From Bacteroidales bacterium (GTDB lineage Bacteria > Bacteroidota > Bacteroidia > Bacteroidales > UBA4181): a stretch of 6,767 nt of DNA. The position numbers and the translations under genes are program-made. Of the stretch, positions 1-6,139 are shown one piece after another; positions within the stretch are counted from its first letter, which is position 1; every line of letters starts with the position of its first letter. A model generated the notes under the pieces. The model saw only the letters and a program-made list of their open reading frames with translations. It ran no database searches and was not told the DNA's origin. The stretch is from NCBI GenBank assembly GCA_031260845.1, contig JAISKR010000131.1, positions 1-6,767 on the forward strand, written 5' to 3'.

Positions 1-627
1 CACCATATAATAATCTCTATCAGTAGAGTTGTCCTTCAAGCGGATGGTCAGCGGACTGAATATCATTCCGCTGTATATCTGCCCACCGTTATTACCGAGT
101 TGTCCCGCCAAATACGGATTTTGCTTTTTGACAAGTTGCTGCATATCCACACTGATATGTTCAATAACCGGCGCATCGGGCATCATGACGATTGCCGACG
201 CTGTGGGGTAGCCATCTATTTCGACTACCAATTTGTAGGCAGTTCCGACTTTGAATTTCAGTCCGCTTGCTCTGGTCGAATAGCCGCTACGATAGGAACT
301 GAGCGACATATCGAAGCCGTCGCCTTTACTTTCCTGCCTGAAAATGATGCGGTCGTCCTCGTAAAGCGATATGTTGCCTTGGCGAATAATCGTCTGTTCC
401 TCGGCTCGCCAATCCTTGTACGAGCCAAGGGAACGGGCTTCTGCAAAACAAACGCTGAAAATGCCGTCGTCGGTGTTGATGGTGGCGCTTACCGCCAAGC
501 GGGGCGAAAGATTGGCAGGCTCCACGTCAATATTCTGTATCATGTTGTCGCAACCGCCAAAGCAAAATGCAGTTATTAGCATGAAAAATATAGATTTTAC
601 AACACTGAAATGATTTTTATACTTCAT
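1..627 (-). CDS. DUF4249-like lipoprotein, partial (C-terminus beyond left edge)
   Basis: The frame is open from here to the left edge with no stop, giving 209 residues from ATG 627. An in-frame ATG at 639 would add MTFQ. I prefer 627 because it gives a standard lipoprotein signal: MKYK, a hydrophobic stretch (about residues 13-22) and a lipobox-like FGGC, with Cys26 as the likely lipidated residue. The mature part begins with a PRLAVSA segment (about 42-48), then a beta-rich region with GTAYKLVVEIDGYP (about 128-141) and PDAPVIEHISVD (about 150-161). This order resembles the DUF4249 family of Bacteroidota envelope lipoproteins, often encoded beside TonB-dependent receptors. The family match is from memory of its pattern, not a search. 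No partner receptor is visible; it could lie further left. The gene has its own promoter at 667-698 and follows the phosphatase gene in the same direction. The molecular function is unknown. Confidence 0.72.
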   Translation of the reverse strand, partial: MKYKNHFSVVKSIFFMLITAFCFGGCDNMIQNIDVEPANLSPRLAVSATINTDDGIFSVCFAEARSLGSYKDWRAEEQTIIRQGNISLYEDDRIIFRQESKGDGFDMSLSSYRSGYSTRASGLKFKVGTAYKLVVEIDGYPTASAIVMMPDAPVIEHISVDMQQLVKKQNPYLAGQLGNNGGQIYSGMIFSPLTIRLKDNSTDRDYYMV

Positions 628-666
628 TTGGAAAGTCATTACATCAGTAAGTGTTTTTTTTGAATG

Positions 667-698
667 CAAATATATATTTATATCCGACATTTAGCAAA
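667..698 (-). promoter_or_regulatory. Bacteroidota-type promoter for the DUF4249-like gene
   Basis: On the minus strand a TTTG -33 element (698-695) is followed after exactly 20 bp by TATATTTG (674-667), a perfect match to the TAnnTTTG -7 consensus. Transcription would start near 660, leaving a short A-rich leader of about 20-33 nt before the ATG at 639 or 627. This is the best-formed promoter in the window. It makes the lipoprotein gene independent of the upstream phosphatase gene. Confidence 0.7.
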
Positions 699-716
699 AT
701 GTGTGTTTAAAAAAAA

Positions 717-1532
717 TTACAATAAATATTTCCGTCGTAACATCATTTTCACCATTTCATTGACGCCCAACTCGGTATTGAAAAAGGACTCTACGGAACC
801 GTATTTCCGGTTGATTGCCTCAAAAGTTGCGTGTAGATATGCCGGATGGGCTTCTGTCATTTGAGCGGCTGTTGCCTGTTCAATGCCATATTTTTTCACT
901 AATTGCTCAGCAATCGCTTCGTTATGGTCTTTCAGGAAAAAGTTGGTTGCCGTATAGTCCGCCATGATGGTTTCCATCGGCACATCCAAAGCGTAGAGCA
1001 GCAAAGCCGCTGCAATTCCGGTGCGGTCTTTCCCGATGGCGCAGTGGAGCAGCAATGCCCCTGTATCGGGTTGAGTGACCAATTGTTTAAAGAAAGGTCT
1101 GAATCGTTCCTTCAAGCCCGAAATATCCGAATAAAAGGCAATCATCATTTCAAAGCCCGAAGCCTTGTTTTGGGTGAACGAGGCAGAATCACCGGTATTG
1201 CCGGATGGTATATTCAAATATACGGTGCCGGGCAATAAGCGGTCGGGCGCATTGGCAACTTCCTGTTCGCTGCGGAAATCAAGAACTGTATAAATTTTCC
1301 GCCGCTTCAATTCGGTCATATCATTGTCGGTAAGTCGGCTGAGATCAGCAGAGCGATACAGTTTGCCCATCGCAAGTCGCTGTCCCCCTGTCGTTTCATA
1401 TCCTCCCAAATCTCTACAATTAAAACCACCTTCCAACGTCACTTCCCGCTTTACGCCGGCGGGACGACGTTGTGCGTTTATTTCAAAAGAACTTACCAAC
1501 AATATAGTGAAAATCAGTATCATACATTTCAT
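717..1532 (-). CDS. Secreted tyrosine/serine protein phosphatase (IphP/Siw14-like)
   Basis: A 271-residue protein of the cysteine-dependent tyrosine phosphatase fold. The catalytic loop HCAIGKDRTG is at about residues 163-172, with nucleophile Cys164 and phosphate-binding Arg170. The GKDRTG form places it with IphP-like and lipid- or inositol-phosphate-active enzymes. Other family motifs are FNCRDLGGY (37-45), LYRSADLSRLT (58-68) and VLDFRSEQE (83-91). An N-terminal signal peptide (about 1-20, ending INA before QRR) suggests export to the periplasm. The frame extends upstream to a TTG at 1562, but that TTG overlaps the -7 promoter box at 1567-1560, so the ATG at 1532 is the likely start; AAAAAGAG lies just ahead of it. 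The gene is divergent from the flavodiiron gene with a 105-bp gap. The substrate cannot be read from the sequence; phosphoprotein, phosphoinositide or another phosphoester are all possible. Confidence 0.88.
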   Translation of the reverse strand: MKCMILIFTILLVSSFEINAQRRPAGVKREVTLEGGFNCRDLGGYETTGGQRLAMGKLYRSADLSRLTDNDMTELKRRKIYTVLDFRSEQEVANAPDRLLPGTVYLNIPSGNTGDSASFTQNKASGFEMMIAFYSDISGLKERFRPFFKQLVTQPDTGALLLHCAIGKDRTGIAAALLLYALDVPMETIMADYTATNFFLKDHNEAIAEQLVKKYGIEQATAAQMTEAHPAYLHATFEAINRKYGSVESFFNTELGVNEMVKMMLRRKYLL

Positions 1533-1559
1533 ATCATCTCTTTTTAGGTGATTATAGCG

Positions 1560-1567
1560 CAAAGATA
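1560..1567 (-). promoter_or_regulatory. -7 promoter box for the phosphatase gene
   Basis: TATCTTTG on the minus strand fits the TAnnTTTG -7 consensus of Bacteroidota. A transcription start near 1553 would give a leader of about 20 nt to the ATG at 1532. No good TTTG lies at the usual 19-21 bp upstream, so the -33 half is weak or the promoter needs an activator. Confidence 0.5.
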
Positions 1568-1604
1568 CAAATTATTTCTGCAATATGTTTTTTGAAATTA
1601 TGCC

Positions 1605-1612
1605 TATCTTTG
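1605..1612 (+). promoter_or_regulatory. -7 promoter box for the flavodiiron gene
   Basis: TATCTTTG on the plus strand fits TAnnTTTG and would start transcription near 1619, about 19 nt before the ATG at 1638. It is the mirror image of the box at 1560-1567. At 19-21 bp upstream there is no TTTG. A TTTG at 1591-1594 is only 10 bp away, too close to act as a normal -33. The leader carries AAAGGA seven bases ahead of the ATG, a reasonable ribosome binding site for this group. Confidence 0.5.
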
Positions 1613-1637
1613 CAAAAATTAGTAAAAGGATACATAA

Positions 1638-2849
1638 ATGAAAGAACAAATCGTAGATATTGCTCCCGATGTGAAATGGATAGGAGCGTTAGATCCCGGG
1701 TTAGTCACTTTTGATGTGGTGATGACAACGAAATTTGGAAGCACTTATAATGCTTATTTTATTGACGCCGATAAAAAAACATTGGTTGAAACGGTAAAAG
1801 ATACGCATACCGTCGGTTATTTGGAACGGGTGAAAGCCGTGTGCCGTCCGGAAGAAATTGAATATATCATCGTCAATCACACTGAACCCGACCATTCGGG
1901 CAGTTTGGCGGCGTTGCTCGATATTGCGCCCAACGCAACGGTGGTAGGCACTGTACAAGCGCTGATGTACTTGGGCGACATCATGAACAAGCCTTTCAAA
2001 TCGCTGAAAGTGAAGGATGGCGACACGCTCGACCTCGGCAATAAGACCGTCCGCTTCATCGGAGCGCCCAATTTACATTGGCCCGACACGATGTACAGTT
2101 ACTTGGAGGAAGACCGGTTGCTGTTCACCTGCGACTCTTTTGGCGCTCATTATTGCACGGAAACCGTTTTTGATGATTTGCTTGCCGACACAAAGGATTA
2201 TGACGCGGCTTTCGAGTATTATTTTGATTGCATACTGCGTCCTTACAGCCGTTTCATGGTAAGTGCCATTGAAAAGATACGCCCGTTGGCGATAAAAACC
2301 ATCTGCACGGGGCATGGTCCTGTGCTTCGCACCAACTGGAAAGAGGCGGTGGACAAAAGTTACCGCTTGGCGTCGGAATATCTGGCAATCACGGGCGCAA
2401 CGAAAAACCGAATCTTGATAGCGTACGTATCGGCTTACGGATACACCCGCCTGATGGCTGACTGGATTAAACAGGGCTTGACGCAGGCAGGCAACTTTCA
2501 GGTGGAAGTGATGGACATTGAGTTTGCCTCATTAGGCGATTTGGAAGCGGCACTCACCCGTTCCGACGCCTTGATTGTCGGTTCAAGCACCATCAATCAG
2601 AATACCTTGTTGCCCGTTTACAAACTGTTTGCCGCCGTCAATCCCTTGCGCGACCGCGGAAAAGCCGCCGCCGCTTTTGGTTCCTACGGATGGAGTGGCG
2701 AAGCGGCAGGATTGATAGAAACCATGATGACCGGATTGAAATTTAAGGTGTTACAACCGGCTTACAGAGCGAAATTCAAACCGGAAGAAGAAAAATCCCG
2801 GCAACTGCTGGACTACGGTAAAGCATTTGCCGAAAAACTGAATGAATAA
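1638..2849 (+). CDS. fprA: Class A flavodiiron protein (FprA/ROO-type O2 or NO reductase)
   Basis: A 403-residue cytoplasmic protein with the two-domain core of class A flavodiiron enzymes and no extra rubredoxin or flavin-reductase domain. The N-terminal metallo-beta-lactamase-like domain (about 1-250) carries the diiron ligands: HTEPDH at 81-86 (His81, Glu83, Asp85), His147 in NLHWPDT, Asp166 in CDSFG and His226 in TGHGP. The spacing closely follows the family pattern. The flavodoxin-like domain (about 257-403) has the FMN phosphate loop around 263-271 (YVSAYGYTR), SSTINQNT (316-323) and FGSYGWSGEA (347-356). Such enzymes reduce O2 to water or NO to N2O with electrons usually delivered by rubredoxin, protecting anaerobes during brief oxygen exposure. 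Which substrate is preferred cannot be told from sequence. No rubredoxin or rubredoxin reductase gene is in the window. The gene is divergent from the phosphatase gene and followed by a repeat-bearing spacer. Confidence 0.94.
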   Translation: MKEQIVDIAPDVKWIGALDPGLVTFDVVMTTKFGSTYNAYFIDADKKTLVETVKDTHTVGYLERVKAVCRPEEIEYIIVNHTEPDHSGSLAALLDIAPNATVVGTVQALMYLGDIMNKPFKSLKVKDGDTLDLGNKTVRFIGAPNLHWPDTMYSYLEEDRLLFTCDSFGAHYCTETVFDDLLADTKDYDAAFEYYFDCILRPYSRFMVSAIEKIRPLAIKTICTGHGPVLRTNWKEAVDKSYRLASEYLAITGATKNRILIAYVSAYGYTRLMADWIKQGLTQAGNFQVEVMDIEFASLGDLEAALTRSDALIVGSSTINQNTLLPVYKLFAAVNPLRDRGKAAAAFGSYGWSGEAAGLIETMMTGLKFKVLQPAYRAKFKPEEEKSRQLLDYGKAFAEKLNE

Positions 2850-2855
2850 ATACAG

Positions 2856-2927
2856 GTGATACGGTTGTGATACAATAGTTATACGTTGTTATATATGGTT
2901 ATACATTGTTATACCTTATTATAAGAA
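2856..2927. repeat. Run of about seven 10-11 bp GTKATAC-type repeats
   Basis: Starting 7 bp after the flavodiiron stop, units follow one another without gaps: GTGATACGGTT (2856), GTGATACAATA (2867), GTTATACGTT (2878), GTTATATATG (2888), GTTATACATT (2898), GTTATACCTT (2908) and a decayed ATTATAAGAA (2918). The core is GTKATAC followed by three or four variable bases. The first two units are 11 bp and the rest 10 bp, so the cores recur about once per helical turn. A further TTATAC is at 2959-2964, inside the stem-loop. No coding function is seen. Confidence 0.75.
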
Positions 2928-2938
2928 GATTTAACTGT

Positions 2939-2967
2939 ACTGTACGAAGAATATGGTCTTATACAGT
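2939..2967. other. Stem-loop in the flavodiiron-clpB spacer
   Basis: ACTGTA (2939-2944) can pair with TACAGT (2962-2967), and AAGA (2947-2950) with TCTT (2957-2960). This leaves a small 2x1 internal loop and a hexanucleotide loop ATATGG. An overlapping second ACTGTA at 2934-2939 offers an alternative register. No T-run follows on the plus strand, so it is not a standard intrinsic terminator. It may stabilise the 3' end of the flavodiiron mRNA or bind a protein as DNA. Confidence 0.45.
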
Positions 2968-2984
2968 CAAAATGCAAGGCATGA

Positions 2985-3016
2985 TTTACGAAATACAACA
3001 ACGTTTGTAATATTTG
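2985..3016 (+). promoter_or_regulatory. Weak candidate promoter for clpB
   Basis: TTTA (2985-2988) and AATATTTG (3009-3016) are separated by 20 bp, each one base off the TTTG / TAnnTTTG consensus. Transcription would begin near 3023, inside the palindrome CAGAGGCTCTG at 3018-3028, leaving a leader of about 92 nt. A second, weaker option is TTTG at 3033-3036 with GCATTTTG at 3058-3065, spacing 21. I see no CIRCE-type heat-shock element in this spacer. Readthrough from the flavodiiron gene is also possible. Confidence 0.3.
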
Positions 3017-3017
3017 T

Positions 3018-3028
3018 CAGAGGCTCTG
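3018..3028. promoter_or_regulatory. 11-bp palindrome ahead of clpB (possible operator)
   Basis: CAGAG-G-CTCTG is a perfect 5-bp inverted repeat around one base, placed immediately downstream of the candidate clpB -7 box. The position would suit a repressor site. A repeat this short also arises by chance, and the sequence does not match a regulator site I know. Confidence 0.25.
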
Positions 3029-3114
3029 CCATTTTGTCATGTTTTTGATTTTGGCGAGCATTTTGAAGGGGATTATGTGATAATAATACAGTAAAACATA
3101 AAAAATATTACAAT

Positions 3115-5703
3115 ATGAACCTGAACCAATTTACCATAAAGTCGCAGGAAGTCGTGCAGATGGCTTTTCAGGCGGCGCAGGAACGCGGGCATCAGGCGGT
3201 GGACACGGGACATCTGCTGAAAGCCTTGTTTTCGGAAAGCGAAGACGTCGCCACTTTCCTGTTGAAGAAAATGAACGTCAATACCGACCGCGTGCTGAGC
3301 GTGGCGGACAGCATCGTGGCGTCGTACCCCAAAGTGTCGGGCGGGGAGGCGTATCTGTCGCAACAGGCGTCAAATGCCTTGCAGAAAGCCGTAACCCTGT
3401 CGAAAGAAGCCGGCGACCAGTTCGTGTCGGTGGAGTACCTTCTTGCGGGCTTGCTGGAAACCGGCGACCCGATAGCGCAACTGCTGAAAGACAGTGGCGT
3501 GTCGCTGCGGGAACTGAAAAAAGCCATCGCCGAGTTGCGCAAGGGCGAGAAAGTGAACAGCCAGACGGCAGAAGCGACTTTCGACTCGCTGAATCGCTAC
3601 GCCATTAACCTGAACGACCGCGCCCGCGAAGGCAAACTCGACCCCGTAATCGGGCGCAACGAGGAAATACGGCGTGTGCTGCAAATCCTGTCGCGGCGCA
3701 CGAAAAACAACCCCATCTTAGTGGGCGAGCCGGGCGTAGGCAAAACCGCCATCGCCGAAGGACTTGCGCACCGCATCATCAGCGGCGACGTGCCCGAAAA
3801 CCTGAAAAGCAAACAGGTGTTTTCGCTTGACATGGGCGCACTGATTGCCGGCGCGAAGTACAAGGGCGAATTTGAGGAACGTCTGAAAGCTGTTGTGAAA
3901 GAGGTGATTGCCGCCGAAGGTGAAGTGGTGCTTTTCATTGACGAAATTCACACCTTGGTGGGCGCGGGACGAGGCGACGGCGCCATGGATGCCGCCAACA
4001 TTCTGAAACCGGCGCTGGCACGCGGCGAATTACGCGCCATCGGGGCAACGACATTAGACGAATATCAAAAATATTTCGAGAAGGACAAGGCGCTCGAACG
4101 GCGTTTCCAGATGGTGCTGGTGGACGAGCCGGACACGCTGAGCGCCATATCCATCCTTCGCGGCATTAAAGAGCGTTACGAAACGCATCATCAAGTGCGT
4201 ATCCGTGATGAAGCCATCATTTCGGCGGTGGAACTGTCGCAAAGGTACATTTCAGACCGTTTCCTGCCCGACAAAGCCATCGACCTGATGGATGAGGCGG
4301 CGTCTAAACTGCGCATGGAAATGAATTCCGTGCCCGAAGAGATTGACGTGCTCGAACGGCGCATCCGTCAGTTGGAAATTGAGCGCGAAGCCATCAAACG
4401 CGAGGGCGACGAGCCGAGAATCAAGCAATTGAGCGAAGAATTGTCCAACCTGAACGAGGAACGCAACACAATGCGTGCCAAATGGCAGAGCGAGCGCGAC
4501 ACCATCAGCAAAATACAGGAAATAAAAACGCAGACGGAAAACCTGAAAGCGGAGGCACAGCAGGCTGAACGCGCAGGCGACTACGGGCGGGTGGCTGAAA
4601 TCCGTTACGGCAAACTGAAAGAAGCCGAAAACACGATGGCGTCGCTCAAAAAAGAATTGGAGTCGCAGCAGTCAAATACCGCGCTTATCAAGGAGGAGGT
4701 GACCGCCGACGATATTGCCGAGGTGGTAGCCCGCTGGACAGGCGTTCCTGTGGCGCGAATGTTGCAGAGCGAGCGCGAAAAACTGCTGACGCTCGAAGAC
4801 GAACTGCATCATCGCGTGGTCGGTCAGGAAGAAGCCATTGCGGTGGTGTCTGACGCTGTGCGCCGCAACCGCGCCGGACTGTCAGACCCCAAGCGTCCGA
4901 TTGGCTCGTTCATTTTTCTGGGTACTACGGGCGTCGGAAAAACGGAACTGGCGCGTGCTTTGGCGGAATTTCTCTTCAACGACGAAAACATGATGACGCG
5001 CATTGATATGTCCGAATATCAGGAACGACATTCCGTGTCGCGCTTGGTGGGAGCGCCTCCGGGCTATGTGGGCTACGACGAGGGCGGGCAACTGACCGAG
5101 GCGGTGCGCCACAAACCCTATTCAGTGGTGCTGTTAGACGAAATCGAAAAGGCGCATCCCGACGTGTTCAACATCCTGCTGCAAGTGCTCGATGACGGAC
5201 GACTGACCGACAACAAGGGGCGCACCGTGAATTTCAAGAACACCATCATCATCATGACGTCCAATATCGGCTCGCACCTGATTATGGAAAAAATGGACGG
5301 GCTGACGGACAGCAACCGCGACGAAGTGCTGGAACAGACGCGCAACGAGGTGCTGGAACTGCTGAAACAGACCATCCGTCCGGAGTTTATCAATCGTGTT
5401 GACGAAATCGTGGTGTTCAAGCCGCTGCGCAAGGAAGAAATCCGCGAAGTGGTGACACTGCAACTCGAAGCGCTGAAAAAGATGCTGCTCACGCAGGGCA
5501 TCACGCTCGAAGCATCCGACACGGCTATCGACTGGCTGGCTGTTGCCGGCTACGACCCGCAGTTTGGCGCTCGCCCCGTGAAACGTGTTATCCAAAAGCA
5601 CCTGCTCAACGAACTGTCCAAACGGATACTTTCGGGCAACGTGCAAACGGACAAACCGATTCGCGTGGACAACGCAGAAGGGTTGTTGGTGTTTGAAAAT
5701 TAA
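3115..5703 (+). CDS. clpB: ATP-dependent disaggregase ClpB (Hsp104 family)
   Basis: An 862-residue protein, the usual ClpB length, with all parts in order. It has a Clp N-domain (about 1-145) and NBD1 with Walker A GEPGVGKT (204-211), Walker B VVLFIDE (271-277), pore loop KYKG (248-251) and arginine fingers at 329-330. The coiled-coil middle domain (about 405-530) is the DnaK-docking propeller. NBD2 has Walker A GTTGVGKT (603-610), Walker B VVLLDE (671-676), pore loop GYVG (650-653) and sensor-2 GARPVKR (818-824). The middle domain separates it from ClpA and ClpC, and there is no ClpP-binding tripeptide role to expect. Known role: hexameric cytoplasmic threading of aggregated proteins with DnaK-DnaJ-GrpE after heat stress. 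ATG 3115 follows an A-rich leader without a clear Shine-Dalgarno site. The gene is visibly richer in G+C than the surrounding spacers and end genes, which may reflect strong codon selection. The DUF2442 gene follows after 50 bp with no terminator between. Confidence 0.98.
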   Translation: MNLNQFTIKSQEVVQMAFQAAQERGHQAVDTGHLLKALFSESEDVATFLLKKMNVNTDRVLSVADSIVASYPKVSGGEAYLSQQASNALQKAVTLSKEAGDQFVSVEYLLAGLLETGDPIAQLLKDSGVSLRELKKAIAELRKGEKVNSQTAEATFDSLNRYAINLNDRAREGKLDPVIGRNEEIRRVLQILSRRTKNNPILVGEPGVGKTAIAEGLAHRIISGDVPENLKSKQVFSLDMGALIAGAKYKGEFEERLKAVVKEVIAAEGEVVLFIDEIHTLVGAGRGDGAMDAANILKPALARGELRAIGATTLDEYQKYFEKDKALERRFQMVLVDEPDTLSAISILRGIKERYETHHQVRIRDEAIISAVELSQRYISDRFLPDKAIDLMDEAASKLRMEMNSVPEEIDVLERRIRQLEIEREAIKREGDEPRIKQLSEELSNLNEERNTMRAKWQSERDTISKIQEIKTQTENLKAEAQQAERAGDYGRVAEIRYGKLKEAENTMASLKKELESQQSNTALIKEEVTADDIAEVVARWTGVPVARMLQSEREKLLTLEDELHHRVVGQEEAIAVVSDAVRRNRAGLSDPKRPIGSFIFLGTTGVGKTELARALAEFLFNDENMMTRIDMSEYQERHSVSRLVGAPPGYVGYDEGGQLTEAVRHKPYSVVLLDEIEKAHPDVFNILLQVLDDGRLTDNKGRTVNFKNTIIIMTSNIGSHLIMEKMDGLTDSNRDEVLEQTRNEVLELLKQTIRPEFINRVDEIVVFKPLRKEEIREVVTLQLEALKKMLLTQGITLEASDTAIDWLAVAGYDPQFGARPVKRVIQKHLLNELSKRILSGNVQTDKPIRVDNAEGLLVFEN

Positions 5704-5707
5704 AAGA

Positions 5708-5747
5708 GGTAAACGGATAAACGGTTGAACGGATAAACGGATAAAAG
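5708..5747. repeat. Five 8-bp tandem repeats, consensus GATAAACG
   Basis: The units are GGTAAACG (5708), GATAAACG (5716), GTTGAACG (5724), GATAAACG (5732) and GATAAAAG (5740), contiguous and in register. They fill most of the 50-bp gap between clpB and the DUF2442 gene. The last unit departs from consensus to give AAAAGG, which lies five bases ahead of the ATG at 5754 and can serve as its ribosome binding site. Confidence 0.85.
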
Positions 5748-5753
5748 GTTTAC

Positions 5754-6017
5754 ATGAAAAGAACGAATTATTTAGAACTGATTCAGGCTGTTTATTTAAC
5801 AGATTATACCGTTAAACTCATATTTAACGACGGGATCGAACGTGATATAGATTTCGGTGGATTCCTGTACAAACACCCTCATCCGCAATGGGACAAATAC
5901 CGCAATTTGAAAAAATTTCAGAAATTCAAAATTGAGGGGAATAATATTGTTTGGGGTAAAAACTGGGACTTGATTTTTCCTATCAGCGACCTTTATGCCG
6001 GAAAAAATCCTCTATAA
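5754..6017 (+). CDS. DUF2442 family small protein
   Basis: An 87-residue soluble protein. The pattern fits DUF2442: a starting strand pair LIQAVYLTDYTVKLIFNDG (about 9-27), then the DIDFGGFL segment (31-38), LKKFQKFKIEGNNIVWGKNWDL (about 52-73) and a closing ISDLYAG (77-83). In most members the tryptophan is followed by PNGAD; here the segment reads WGKNWD, a modest divergence. DUF2442 proteins are often encoded directly beside a DUF4160 protein and have been proposed as antitoxin-like partners. No DUF4160 gene is here: upstream is clpB and downstream is a terminator. The start is ATG 5754 with AAAAGG five bases before it. The gene lies 50 bp after clpB with no terminator between, so cotranscription with clpB is plausible. 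The cellular role is unknown. Confidence 0.82.
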   Translation: MKRTNYLELIQAVYLTDYTVKLIFNDGIERDIDFGGFLYKHPHPQWDKYRNLKKFQKFKIEGNNIVWGKNWDLIFPISDLYAGKNPL

Positions 6018-6087
6018 TCCACCAAAATACGATTAACAATTGATTACCCGCCGGCATAAAAGATTATTCGCGAAATAAAAGACCATC

Positions 6088-6117
6088 AAAAAAGCCGTCC
6101 AAAGGGGGCGGCTTTTT
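6088..6117. terminator. Bidirectional rho-independent terminator
   Basis: The stem is GCCGTCC (6094-6100) with GGGCGGC (6106-6112), seven pairs including one G.U wobble, closing a five-base loop AAAGG. On the plus strand a T5 run follows (6113-6117). On the minus strand the six A residues at 6088-6093 read as a T-run. The hairpin can therefore end transcription both of the plus-strand DUF2442 (and perhaps clpB) transcript and of the converging SusD-like gene, whose stop is at 6140. Confidence 0.88.
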
Positions 6118-6139
6118 ATGAAATCTGGATTATTGTCTT

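Noticed and set aside
100..579. 159-codon plus-strand frame at the left end
   Set aside because: It is the shadow of the minus-strand lipoprotein gene, which has a signal peptide, a promoter and family-like motifs; this frame has none.
1533..1562. Upstream TTG start adding ten residues to the phosphatase
   Set aside because: The TTG overlaps the -7 promoter box, and the added residues would precede a complete signal peptide that already begins at ATG 1532.
2856..2927. CRISPR-like array
   Set aside because: The units are 10-11 bp and contiguous, with no spacers and no cas genes nearby.
5134..5646. 170-codon minus-strand frame inside clpB, and several smaller ones
   Set aside because: They are antisense to an intact, conserved ClpB, rich in His/Phe/Arg as expected of reverse-strand shadows, with no recognisable domains.
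6067..6074. Palindrome TTCGCGAA before the terminator
   Set aside because: Only eight bases, with flanks that do not extend the symmetry; expected by chance.
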